Virus record (IMG/VR): IMGVR_UViG_3300025131_000053
Location: 1-53,490 of that record
DNA: 53,490 bases
Source: a virus
Strand: one strand, 5' to 3'
The notes beneath the pieces are model-generated. The model did no database searches, was not told where the DNA came from, and was given only the letters and a program-made list of their open reading frames with translations. Position numbers and translations under genes: made by a program. Shown one piece after another: positions 1 to 6,069 of the stretch. How positions within the stretch are numbered: position 1 is the stretch's first letter; each line of letters starts with the position of its first letter.

Positions 1-515
1 GTAGGAAAGCCTTTATTTAGAATATTCATTCCAGGTTCAACATCATAAAACATTTCTGTTTGTTTTATATAGCCACCAAATGCTATGTACCAGTCATAAT
101 CTTTCTTAGATTCTATAAAAAATCCTCCATTGCTAGGAGGCTCAAACTGAGACATATCTGTATTACCAAACCCTACACCTCTCCACCCTACAGTTATAGG
201 GGGGAATGTTTGAAGTTTGTCATTGTAATATATTTTAACATAACCACGGTCAAAGTCTGGAAGCCAAACGATATCAGCTTCCTTTGGCTTACCTGCATTA
301 AGGCCGGTTTCATTATTCGGACCAAACATTTCCTCAATGCTTCGATGATGAGGCTCATTAGCGTTATTTGTTACATTAACACCTATAAGCGAGAAAGAGT
401 CCGCCTTAACCAGCTCGGAGTGGAATCCTATAGGTGCAGAAGTAGATGATTGAGCTCCTAAAAAAGATTGTAATGCTAATGTTAAGAGCCCTATGGTTAG
501 TATGAGGGCCTTCAC
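1..515 (-). CDS. Exported protein, TIGR02597-like (3' end beyond window)
   Basis: About 171 residues are visible before the gene runs off the left edge; no stop is in frame. The N-terminus (V/M-K-A-L-I-L-T-I-G-L-L-T-L-A, then A-Q-S-S) is a signal peptide, so the product should be secreted. The body contains EEMFGPNNETGL, ADIVWLPDFDRGYVKIYYND, GWRGVGF, NGGFFIE and VEPGMNILNKGFP. This order of motifs is how I remember TIGR02597, an uncharacterised exported family mainly of Verrucomicrobiota. The GTG start is chosen because the codon before it is a stop (TAG) and an ATAAATA box lies exactly 5 bases upstream; there is no Shine-Dalgarno. Function is unknown. It sits next to another exported protein gene. 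Confidence 0.7.
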   Translation of the reverse strand, partial: MKALILTIGLLTLALQSFLGAQSSTSAPIGFHSELVKADSFSLIGVNVTNNANEPHHRSIEEMFGPNNETGLNAGKPKEADIVWLPDFDRGYVKIYYNDKLQTFPPITVGWRGVGFGNTDMSQFEPPSNGGFFIESKKDYDWYIAFGGYIKQTEMFYDVEPGMNILNKGFP

Positions 516-520
516 CTAAT

Positions 521-527
521 TATTTAT
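521..527 (-). promoter_or_regulatory. T4-like late promoter box for the exported protein
   Basis: ATAAATA on the minus strand, 5 bases before the GTG at 515. It lies in the 26-base gap between two minus-strand genes. Confidence 0.65.
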
Positions 528-541
528 TACTCAATGGGTTA

Positions 542-1744
542 TTATTCCACTATATAGTGTTGTTTAGTTGGTCCGGAATAAGTCGACCCAACGACAACAG
601 TCCAGGTTTTATTTATGATACCTATGCCAATTCTATTGAGGTGTGGTGTGTATAATTTAGGCCTGCTGTCTTCGCTTCTCCACCAGGTACTATGTACATC
701 ACGTGGGATTATAGAGCCTGCATGTAGGACCTCTCCAAATGTTCCACCATACCACTCTGCATCTCTTACACGTTGTTCGTAATCCTTGCCGTTAGATCCT
801 TTATGTGAATAGAATTCTCTCTTTACCATATCATGAGAGTGCTCTGTACAGACTCGCGATAGAATTTCATCTAGTTTATAGCATACCAACCCAATTTTAA
901 AACGTTTATCGTTTATAATTTGAACTGTTTGTCTAACCGCAGCCGAAGCCCACTGCTGCTTCTCGTTATATGAATGTGCTGCTGCATAGTCTTTTATTTG
1001 CTTATCAAAACTTTCAATTCTCTCTAGAGATCTCTTAAGACTTACACCTGCAGGAACTGCAGTAACCATCCTAGTAATGGGTGTCTTTTCATAATCATCT
1101 TCCCCATCACACCACGAAGCTTCTGCTCTACATTCATTAATAGCTTCACATGTTTCATATAAAGCTAAATAATCGCTACTATCTCTTATTGTTTCCCAAC
1201 TCGTAGACATCTTTGGAAAAAATACATCACAGCATTCTTTAAACTCTTTTTGCATCCCTTTAAACGACCCAAACTGCTGCACCCTTCTCCAGTCTGTTTG
1301 TACCATCTCCCTACAGTTGAGAGCAGATATATACCATTGATCATAATTCTTATTAAACGTTTTAAACATGCCTGTACTCTCATCTTTAGCTAGAGGTGAT
1401 CCTTTAGTTGTCTCTTCAACGTGTGATTTAAGTTCACCTAGATGGTAGTCGGCAGCTTTACTAATAAGAACTCTATACAGTCGCCGGTCGTCTGCTTTAA
1501 GCTCCCCCGCTTTAAACTTATCTCTCACAGCCTTATAACCAACCAGGCGACTCTTCTTCGTTGAAGATTTAAAGAGACCTAATAGCTTCTCTTGAACTTT
1601 AGGACTCTCCAATGGACTCTTAGGAGCTATACTAGTGAGCTTAGTTATAGGTTTTACTAGCATTAGTGAATGCGGTGGCGGTCCAGGGCGTTGAGCATTA
1701 GCGATTGAAGCTGTTAATATTAATAGTGCAGTTATGGTTTTCAT
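542..1744 (-). CDS. Secreted protein with C-terminal CAP/SCP (PR-1-like) domain
   Basis: The 400-residue product starts with a typical signal peptide (MKTITALLILTASIANAQ). Residues about 275-395 look like a bacterial CAP/SCP domain: LDEILSRVCTEHSHDMVKRE, then FYSHKGSNG, YEQRVRDAEWYGGTFGEVLHAG, a WWRSEDSRPKLYTPHLNRIG stretch and WTVVVGS. These correspond to the family's (F)FSH, R-x-R, G-E-N/V-h-h-x-G, W..S..H and I-G-x-G positions; some cavity residues differ. The N-terminal 270 residues, with several Cys, are not recognised. The ATG lies 4 bases after the CCA end of the upstream tRNA, so the mRNA probably arises by tRNA processing. CAP proteins are extracellular, and a role in altering the infected cell surface or in lysis is only a guess. 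Confidence 0.7.
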   Translation of the reverse strand: MKTITALLILTASIANAQRPGPPPHSLMLVKPITKLTSIAPKSPLESPKVQEKLLGLFKSSTKKSRLVGYKAVRDKFKAGELKADDRRLYRVLISKAADYHLGELKSHVEETTKGSPLAKDESTGMFKTFNKNYDQWYISALNCREMVQTDWRRVQQFGSFKGMQKEFKECCDVFFPKMSTSWETIRDSSDYLALYETCEAINECRAEASWCDGEDDYEKTPITRMVTAVPAGVSLKRSLERIESFDKQIKDYAAAHSYNEKQQWASAAVRQTVQIINDKRFKIGLVCYKLDEILSRVCTEHSHDMVKREFYSHKGSNGKDYEQRVRDAEWYGGTFGEVLHAGSIIPRDVHSTWWRSEDSRPKLYTPHLNRIGIGIINKTWTVVVGSTYSGPTKQHYIVE

Positions 1745-1748
1745 AAAT

Positions 1749-1824
1749 TGGTAGGAGTGGCGGGAGTCGAACCCGCACTGGACGGATTTTAAGTCCGCTG
1801 TCTCTGCCGTTGGACTACACTCCC
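1749..1824 (-). tRNA. tRNA with UAA anticodon (Leu by anticodon; class I body)
   Basis: A full cloverleaf is visible: acceptor GGGAGTG/CACTCCT, A73 and encoded CCA; a 3-bp D stem GTC/GAC with GG in the loop; anticodon stem GCGGA/TCCGT with loop CTTAAAA (anticodon TAA); a 5-base variable loop CCAGT; T stem GCGGG/CCCGC with TTCGACT. UAA reads UUA (Leu), but bacterial Leu tRNAs normally have a long variable arm and this one does not. The amino acid it carries is therefore uncertain. Confidence 0.85.
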
Positions 1825-1862
1825 GGTTATATTGTAATGTTTTTTGTTTAAATTTAAAGTGA

Positions 1863-1938
1863 TGGTGCGCCTGGTAGGATTCGAACCTACGGCCAAGGGA
1901 TTATGAGTCCCCTGCTCTAACCACTGAGCTACAAGCGC
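1863..1938 (-). tRNA. tRNA-Ile2 (CAU anticodon, reads AUA after lysidine modification)
   Basis: Acceptor GCGCTTG/CAGGCGC with A73 and encoded CCA; D arm TAGCTCAGTGGTTAGAGC; anticodon stem GGGGA/TCCCT with loop CTCATAA; T arm GTAGG/CCTAC. The D arm and the stretch from GACTCATAATC to TTGG follow the bacterial tRNA-Ile2 (ileX) pattern rather than elongator or initiator Met, so AUA decoding after TilS modification is likely. The first base is also the last base of the TAG stop of the upstream gene. Confidence 0.85.
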
Positions 1939-2279
1939 TAGTCTATATATCCTGTGTGAATTACTCCAACACCTTCTCCACTACTAGCAACCATAGCCCC
2001 AGTAGATAGATCAAATGCTATAAGATCATCATGATGCATAGAGTATCTTTCGATATACGATAGCGCTTGTCCTAGAGTGTTTGTTACTTCTAGTCGCTCA
2101 TTAGCATGATCATTTACGATTCGAATTTCAAATCCTTCTAAAACTTTCTCTTGAACTGTTACAGTTTTAGGTAAGTTATCTTTATTTGACTTTACTACGT
2201 AGCTGACATAAAAAATAGTTAGGATGAAGCAGATAAAAATTCGAATTTCTAGTGATAAATTGGTTCGTTCCATAAGCAT
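1938..2279 (-). CDS. Small single-pass membrane protein, unknown
   Basis: This 113-residue protein has one hydrophobic segment at about residues 11-28 (EIRIFICFILTIFYVSYVV) and a soluble C-terminal part. I do not recognise the family. ATG 2279 is used; a second in-frame ATG at 2273 is equally possible. A TATAGT -10-like box and an 18-bp sequence shared with another minus-strand gene lie directly upstream. The stop codon overlaps the first base of the downstream tRNA, so mRNA and tRNA are probably co-transcribed. Confidence 0.6.
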   Translation of the reverse strand: MLMERTNLSLEIRIFICFILTIFYVSYVVKSNKDNLPKTVTVQEKVLEGFEIRIVNDHANERLEVTNTLGQALSYIERYSMHHDDLIAFDLSTGAMVASSGEGVGVIHTGYID

Positions 2280-2283
2280 ATTG

Positions 2284-2301
2284 TACTATAGTTCCTTAAA
2301 C
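2284..2301 (-). promoter_or_regulatory. Candidate early/middle promoter element, copy 1
   Basis: On the minus strand this reads GTTTAAGGAACTATAGTA and matches 17 of 18 bases of the element at 34895-34912, which also sits just before a small minus-strand gene. TATAGT could act as a -10 box. It overlaps the stop codon of the upstream gene. Confidence 0.4.
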
Positions 2302-2535
2302 AAACAAGGCGGCGCCGCGGTACGCTCTAATGTTTACGCCTTCCTTATCATCTTCTGTTAAGACGATTTTTATTTTATGTTGCTCTTCTGAAGATTGCTC
2401 AATTATCTTTTCTTCCGGAAGGTTAGGATCGCTACTATTCCAGCTAGTTGAGGTAATGCTAAGCAACTCAATATCACAGTCCCCATGTAGTTTTTTTTGC
2501 TCTTCTAGTTTACCAATTAATTCAGAAATAACCAT
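2296..2535 (-). CDS. Small phage protein, unknown
   Basis: The 79-residue product opens with MVISELIGKLEEQKKLHGDCDIELLS. This amphipathic helix followed by a D-x-x-I/V strand is typical of small conserved phage proteins of the 'elIekLkk..pdaeV.i' type. The rest is acidic and charged. It is in a run of small minus-strand genes, 6 bases downstream of its neighbour. No motif allows a function to be named. Confidence 0.6.
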   Translation of the reverse strand: MVISELIGKLEEQKKLHGDCDIELLSITSTSWNSSDPNLPEEKIIEQSSEEQHKIKIVLTEDDKEGVNIRAYRGAALFV

Positions 2536-2541
2536 ACTCCA

Positions 2542-2811
2542 TTATAAGTTATTGCTTAGCTGTATCCACTCTTTAATTTGGTTATAGAAAAGAGTACCCT
2601 CCAAATCAGCTAACGGGCAACTTCCAGGTAAAATAAAGGGACCTACTTGATCCATAGACACGTTAGCTCTATCCAGTTTCCATTGTATCATTTTATCATT
2701 ACCGGTAATAGTCCATTTAATATCCTTAGAACTTATCTCTAAACAGTCTTGTTTAAACATAAACAAAAAATTGTTTAAGGAATATACTCTTAATACATCA
2801 GGGTGGTTCAT
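2542..2811 (-). CDS. Small hypothetical protein
   Basis: An 89-residue soluble protein without recognised domains; it has several Trp and the central stretch DIKWTITGNDKMIQWKLDR suggests beta strands. It lies 7 bases after the SET-domain gene. A weakly spaced ATAAATA box (8 bases before ATG) overlaps the stop of that gene. Probably a host-takeover type small gene, judged only from context. Confidence 0.55.
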   Translation of the reverse strand: MNHPDVLRVYSLNNFLFMFKQDCLEISSKDIKWTITGNDKMIQWKLDRANVSMDQVGPFILPGSCPLADLEGTLFYNQIKEWIQLSNNL

Positions 2812-2818
2812 GGGTTAG

Positions 2819-3160
2819 TTATTTATGGTTAAGAAGAGTATAATATACAGTTACTTCCTCTCCCGCCTTTACAGGCTTTACTATATATGCTCTCCGCCGC
2901 CAATAGAATTTCGCTCCATTTACCCTTTCATAAACCATAAAACAATTGGGGTTATTACTATGATTAATGAACCCGCCTAAAGGAGTACGAATCCATTCCT
3001 CAATATCATGATCCAAGCTCTTACATAATACATGAGAAATGCCTATCTCCTCTCCTGCATCCCAGTCTTTTGTTGCAAATAACCCAAGACCATCAATAGA
3101 ACTTTCTTTTATTGTCAGTCCTTCTGGTAAGGGCCTATAACTATTTTTATTAAATTTCAT
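2819..3160 (-). CDS. SET-domain protein (probable protein lysine methyltransferase)
   Basis: The 113 residues form a minimal SET domain: GLGLFATKDWDAGEEI at about 24-39, GGFINHSNNPNC at 62-73 (the N-H-S motif that binds S-adenosylmethionine) and GEEVTVYYT at 100-108 in the place of the usual G-E-E-L-T-x-x-Y end with its active-site tyrosine. There are no pre-SET or post-SET Cys clusters. It would transfer methyl groups from SAM to a lysine of a host or phage protein; the target is unknown. The ATG lies 7 bases after the CCA end of tRNA-Arg, so the message probably starts at the tRNA processing site. Confidence 0.8.
   Translation of the reverse strand: MKFNKNSYRPLPEGLTIKESSIDGLGLFATKDWDAGEEIGISHVLCKSLDHDIEEWIRTPLGGFINHSNNPNCFMVYERVNGAKFYWRRRAYIVKPVKAGEEVTVYYTLLNHK
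2820..2826 (-). promoter_or_regulatory. Possible late promoter box (spacing 8)
   Basis: ATAAATA on the minus strand, 8 bases before ATG 2811. It coincides with the CAT AAA TAA end of the SET gene, so it may be only a by-product of the stop codon. Confidence 0.3.
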
Positions 3161-3167
3161 AACGGTA

Positions 3168-3242
3168 TGGTACTCCTACCAAGAATCGAACTTGGATCTA
3201 AGCATTAGAAGTGCCTTGTTCTATCCGTTGAACTACAGGAGC
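3168..3242 (-). tRNA. tRNA-Arg (UCU anticodon)
   Basis: Acceptor GCTCCTG/TAGGAGT with A73 and encoded CCA; D arm GTTC/GAAC; anticodon stem AGGCA/TGCTT with loop CTTCTAA (anticodon TCT, reads AGA); T arm CAAGT..TTGG. AGA is common in the AT-rich phage genes here. Confidence 0.85.
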
Positions 3243-3250
3243 GTGTTTGT

Positions 3251-3277
3251 ATTATATTGCTTTTCATAGATTTTCAA
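3251..3277 (-). promoter_or_regulatory. Sigma70-like promoter before tRNA-Arg
   Basis: On the minus strand TTGAAA (3277-3272) and TATAAT (3256-3251) are separated by 15 bases, 8 bases before the tRNA. The spacer is short for sigma70. The region is shared with a late promoter firing the other way. Confidence 0.4.
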
Positions 3278-3286
3278 TCAGTATAA

Positions 3287-3294
3287 TATAAATA
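3287..3294 (+). promoter_or_regulatory. T4-like late promoter box, perfect TATAAATA
   Basis: Full TATAAATA octamer ending 5 bases before ATG 3300. Confidence 0.7.
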
Positions 3295-3299
3295 ATGTT

Positions 3300-3644
3300 A
3301 TGAGTGAATTCGATAAAGCAGCAAACGATATCTTGAGCAGGTTAGATGAAAACTTTATTAATAGCGCAGCTGACGCTATCCAGCATACATGAGCAAAGAC
3401 AATTGCACACCCAGGTCTGGGTGAAGAAGATGAAGAGTTCGCTGTTGTTGATCATAGTTTAACTAGTGATGGAGTTATTACTGAATATTATGTTAAGCAT
3501 AAAGGTAAATTAGTCGCTGTTCCAGCAGATGAAGCTAAGGTCATTGTTATTAAAGAACATGCTGAAGAGGATGAACACGGAGAGAAGCCTGAGAGAGATG
3601 ACGCTGAAGAGCTAGATTCTGACGAGGAAGAGAAAGATAAATAA
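3300..3644 (+). CDS. Late acidic protein interrupted by in-frame TGA (possible readthrough)
   Basis: From ATG 3300 the frame gives 30 codons (MSEFDKAANDILSRLDENF...), then TGA at 3390-3392, then 83 more codons ending in a Glu/Asp-rich tail and TAA at 3642. After the TGA there is no in-frame ATG, GTG or TTG, so the second part cannot be started independently in the usual way. Its composition is protein-like (GVITEYYVKHKGKLVAVPAD). The start has a perfect late box at the standard spacing. The stop overlaps the next start (TAATG), which suggests that ribosomes do reach the end. Either the TGA is read through, the gene is a recent pseudogene, or a base is wrong (TGG would give Trp). Confidence 0.55.
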
Positions 3645-3802
3645 TGAGTCGTGACGAGGCCAGATGGACTCGTACAATAATAGGACTTGGTATATTATTT
3701 TTTTGCATTAGCATAATGGCTGAATTAGCCAAACATAAGGTCGAAACCAAAAAGAGCCTCGATAGAATCGAGGCTCTCCTTATGAACGTACGCTCCGACT
3801 AA
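3644..3802 (+). CDS. 52-residue single-pass membrane protein
   Basis: MSRDEARWTRTIIGLGILFF begins a short protein with one membrane segment (about residues 11-26) and a charged C-terminal helix (KHKVETKKSLDRIEALL). The start overlaps the previous stop as TAATG, indicating translational coupling. Small size, one membrane helix and late expression would fit a lysis accessory or virion membrane protein, but no family is recognised. Its last codons contain a hairpin that terminates transcription coming from the other strand. Confidence 0.6.
   Translation: MSRDEARWTRTIIGLGILFFCISIMAELAKHKVETKKSLDRIEALLMNVRSD
3749..3777 (-). terminator. Rho-independent terminator for leftward transcription
   Basis: An 11-bp perfect stem (AGAGCCTCGAT/ATCGAGGCTCT) with a 3-base loop; on the minus strand the stem runs into five T. 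On the plus strand there is no T run. It would end transcripts from the minus-strand block starting near 6063. It lies inside the coding end of the convergent 52-residue gene. Confidence 0.65.
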
Positions 3803-3911
3803 AATTCTTTACTGACGATTGCGCGCCATTCGGGATAAAATACTTTTTATTTTCATTCCAACTTTCCTCTGGAAGTATTTCAATTTCCCCACCAGTCTTA
3901 TGGCTATAAGA

Positions 3912-4100
3912 TTACCATGCTGCATAAATAGCTTGAGGGGAATTCTTAAAATCTTCATGTTCCTTCTGCTGCTGCTCGTAGTAGGTCTTTATCATCTCCT
4001 CCTCTTTGATTTGATCCTCTACAAATCCTCTCATTTCTCCGAAAGTTAAACCGTGCTGGCGCGCGTACGCTTTATCAGATTCGGTAAGCTTTATTGTCAT
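3912..4100 (-). CDS. Small hypothetical protein
   Basis: A 62-residue, highly charged and probably helical protein (TESDKAYARQHGLTFGEMRG, then EDQIKEEEMIKTYYEQQQKE). The first half looks like the end of a small DNA-binding-like or regulator helix pair, but nothing definite. A TATAAT box lies about 8 bases upstream of the ATG, preceded by AAGGAAC. It is the last gene of its block, before the terminator at 3749-3777. Confidence 0.55.
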   Translation of the reverse strand: MTIKLTESDKAYARQHGLTFGEMRGFVEDQIKEEEMIKTYYEQQQKEHEDFKNSPQAIYAAW

Positions 4101-4122
4101 ACCTTTATTATACTGAGGTTCC

Positions 4123-4305
4123 TTATGACTCCTCAGTTTTCTTAGAATACCAATCCATTATCTCATAATGAAAATCTTTCTCATCAATGTCGCGACCTAC
4201 GGAAATATACCACGATGGTTCTGAACCTTCTCCGCGTTGATATACATCAATTCTGCTTAACGTGGTATCTAACTCAAACGTGAACTCTCCAATTTTACCG
4301 TTCAT
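4123..4305 (-). CDS. Small hypothetical protein
   Basis: A 60-residue protein with alternating strand-like stretches (KIGEFTFELDTTLSRIDVYQ, SWYISVGRDI) and an acidic end. No family recognised. The ATG overlaps the stop of the upstream gene by 4 bases (ATGA), so it is translated by coupling. Confidence 0.5.
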   Translation of the reverse strand: MNGKIGEFTFELDTTLSRIDVYQRGEGSEPSWYISVGRDIDEKDFHYEIMDWYSKKTEES

Positions 4306-4535
4306 ATGATTGTTTCATTAAAATCTGCTTCAACTAATTTTGTTATAAAGAGGTGGCTAATTAAATCAAGATCTTCTCCGATATCGTTTCCAATTATACC
4401 GTCAACTATAGTATATACTTGTAGTTTGAAAACATTAACATCTTTTTTATCTAAAGTGTATTGGGCTTGAATCAACACCCCATCCCCATATGGGGATGGA
4501 GGTATTAAGACTCTATGAATATTTATCCCGCCCAC
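4302..4535 (-). CDS. Small hypothetical protein
   Basis: A 77-residue protein starting at GTG 4535, which lies within the last codons of the DUF932 gene (13-base overlap). It has strand-rich sequence (GVLIQAQYTLDKKDVNVFKL) and no recognised motif. A 20-bp perfect palindrome lies within its codons 13-19. Coupled on both sides to neighbours, so part of one operon with the DUF932 gene. Confidence 0.5.
   Translation of the reverse strand: MGGINIHRVLIPPSPYGDGVLIQAQYTLDKKDVNVFKLQVYTIVDGIIGNDIGEDLDLISHLFITKLVEADFNETII
4480..4499. repeat. 20-bp perfect palindrome
   Basis: CCATCCCCATATGGGGATGG reads the same on both strands. It is inside a small coding region (P-P-S-P-Y-G-D-G). It could be an operator or an mRNA hairpin; no second copy was noticed. 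Confidence 0.5.
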
Positions 4536-5362
4536 TGGATCTTCGGCTCCCTTAGCACTCGGAGCGCTTTAGTGGAGAGTGTATTGCCCATGAGGGACCT
4601 TACGAGCTTCTCCGGAGACTGTCTGCGTTTGTGAGTTTCGAACTCAGTGAAAGCATTTAGAGCATCCCAACGAGACTCTCCTATGTTACCTTGACCGGAT
4701 TCGTAGAGCTCAACGATACCTTCTCGCTGATTAATCCTACGAGTGGACTCATCCTTTTCAACTGGGATGAGCAACTGAGTAAGCTTAGTCATCTGGTTGC
4801 GTGAAAACTTAGAGCCCTTCAAGAACTTGATAGTGTCACCGAACCCAGTGAAGTCTTTAATGTTGCGAATAATCCTACCAATCATACCCTTGACATTACT
4901 ATCGAAGGTTTCAGAATGGCGAAGATTATCACCTCGACGCTTTTCAATCAAATGAAGAGCATTGTCACAAGCAATACGCTGTGTGGAAGGAGCACACTTA
5001 TTGGAACTCATTCCAGTGTGATCAATAACAGTGTAGAAATAACCATCTACCTTGTCACCTTGAACATCAATCGGCTCGCCGAGTTTGGACTGTACCACAA
5101 CCCTCTTACCATCTCCAGCAAAAGTGTAGCCTGTATGGTTAATACCACCTACTTCGTCACTGGCAGTGTTGAGAATGTCAAACATCTCATCCATCTGAAT
5201 TGGACGATACTTTTTACCGCACGACCCGAGGTGTGCCCCGTTATCAGAGCGTTGCAAAGCAAATACTCCGTTGTGTTCGCCAGCTGGATTAACAAGCGGC
5301 GCTTTTTCTACCTCAAAGCGAGGTACTTCTTCTAGTGTTTTGATTTCTGTTAAGAATCCCAT
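4523..5362 (-). CDS. DUF932 phage/plasmid-type protein
   Basis: The 279-residue product carries the typical DUF932 signature: YRPIQMDEMFDILN near residue 52, a STQRIACDNALHL segment near 127 and GESRWDALNAFTEFETH near 228. Family members occur widely in phages and plasmids next to replication/recombination genes; no activity is established to my knowledge. The gene is visibly richer in G+C than its neighbours and uses more C-ending codons, which may mean recent transfer or high expression. ATG 5362 has no Shine-Dalgarno and no late box. It heads a coupled run of small genes. Confidence 0.75.
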   Translation of the reverse strand: MGFLTEIKTLEEVPRFEVEKAPLVNPAGEHNGVFALQRSDNGAHLGSCGKKYRPIQMDEMFDILNTASDEVGGINHTGYTFAGDGKRVVVQSKLGEPIDVQGDKVDGYFYTVIDHTGMSSNKCAPSTQRIACDNALHLIEKRRGDNLRHSETFDSNVKGMIGRIIRNIKDFTGFGDTIKFLKGSKFSRNQMTKLTQLLIPVEKDESTRRINQREGIVELYESGQGNIGESRWDALNAFTEFETHKRRQSPEKLVRSLMGNTLSTKALRVLREPKIQWAG

Positions 5363-5395
5363 TTTTTTATTTGTTGTTTGTTCTACTCTCTTATT

Positions 5396-5845
5396 TTAAC
5401 CTAGTTCCTTTAAGTTAAATTCTCTAAATTTTTCGTCGGCTTTCTCATAATTATCATAAATCTTAATAATCTCACTAGTTAGCTTCTCTTGCTTTCTGGC
5501 ATCTCGCTCTTCGAGAGATTTATAGTAAGCAGTATAAGAAGTAAACCTCGCGATAGTAGTAAACTTAAACAGATATTCTTGAAACGCGTGTCTTAATTCA
5601 TGGAGAATACTCCCAAAAACATATCTCTCATCACCCGCAGTATCTAAGTGCATTGTGAAGTGACACCGACCTTTAATGCACTCCATAGTTGACGTCTCCT
5701 TTTCCTTACTCCTCCAGACCTTACAATAAACATTGATCTTTCTCTTAAACCCCCTTTCAAAGACATCAGTACAAATCTTACTTAAGAGCATAAAATCGAT
5801 TCCTGTCTCCTTTTTTATTCTTCTTGATGGGAGAAATTTAATCAT
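5396..5845 (-). CDS. Zincin-like metalloprotease domain protein (HExxH)
   Basis: The 149-residue protein has HELRH at 82-86 in the helix SILHELRHAFQEYL and EERDA near 112-116 as a plausible third zinc ligand, the layout of small phage zincins related to the ImmA/SprT kind. The N-terminal half is strand-rich. It would be a cytoplasmic zinc peptidase; the substrate is unknown. The ATG overlaps the upstream stop by 4 bases. Confidence 0.65.
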   Translation of the reverse strand: MIKFLPSRRIKKETGIDFMLLSKICTDVFERGFKRKINVYCKVWRSKEKETSTMECIKGRCHFTMHLDTAGDERYVFGSILHELRHAFQEYLFKFTTIARFTSYTAYYKSLEERDARKQEKLTSEIIKIYDNYEKADEKFREFNLKELG

Positions 5846-6063
5846 CCAACTTGTTTAATAACTGGTTCATAGTAACCCTCTCTCGAGAGCTTTTCGCAAA
5901 TTTTTTCCGCCACCTTATAATTATCAATGTGTTCCTTATAGAACCGGAGCAGATCGCCCTTTTTTTCTCTATATTCAACAAGATATTTTCCATAAACAAA
6001 CGGTTTTATGGGTGGTCTACGTTTAGGCATTTCCTTTTCATTATAAGCTGGTTCCTTATGCAT
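5842..6063 (-). CDS. Small basic hypothetical protein
   Basis: A 73-residue Lys/Arg/Tyr-rich protein (PKRRPPIKPFVYGKYLVEYR, then KVAEKICEKLSREGYYEPVI). It resembles small phage proteins with one helix-strand unit but no family is recognised. It is first in a coupled pair with the zincin gene. The 18-base gap to the divergent plus-strand gene holds that gene's late box. Confidence 0.5.
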   Translation of the reverse strand: MHKEPAYNEKEMPKRRPPIKPFVYGKYLVEYREKKGDLLRFYKEHIDNYKVAEKICEKLSREGYYEPVIKQVG

Positions 6064-6069
6064 TGCAAC

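Noticed and set aside
60-449. Plus-strand open frame of 129 codons at the left edge
   Set aside because: It is antisense to the exported protein gene, which has a signal peptide, family motifs and a promoter.
3300-3644. Genome-wide reassignment of TGA to Trp
   Set aside because: TGA ends other genes properly, for example at 20104, 11226 and 14788, with neighbours starting right after or overlapping.
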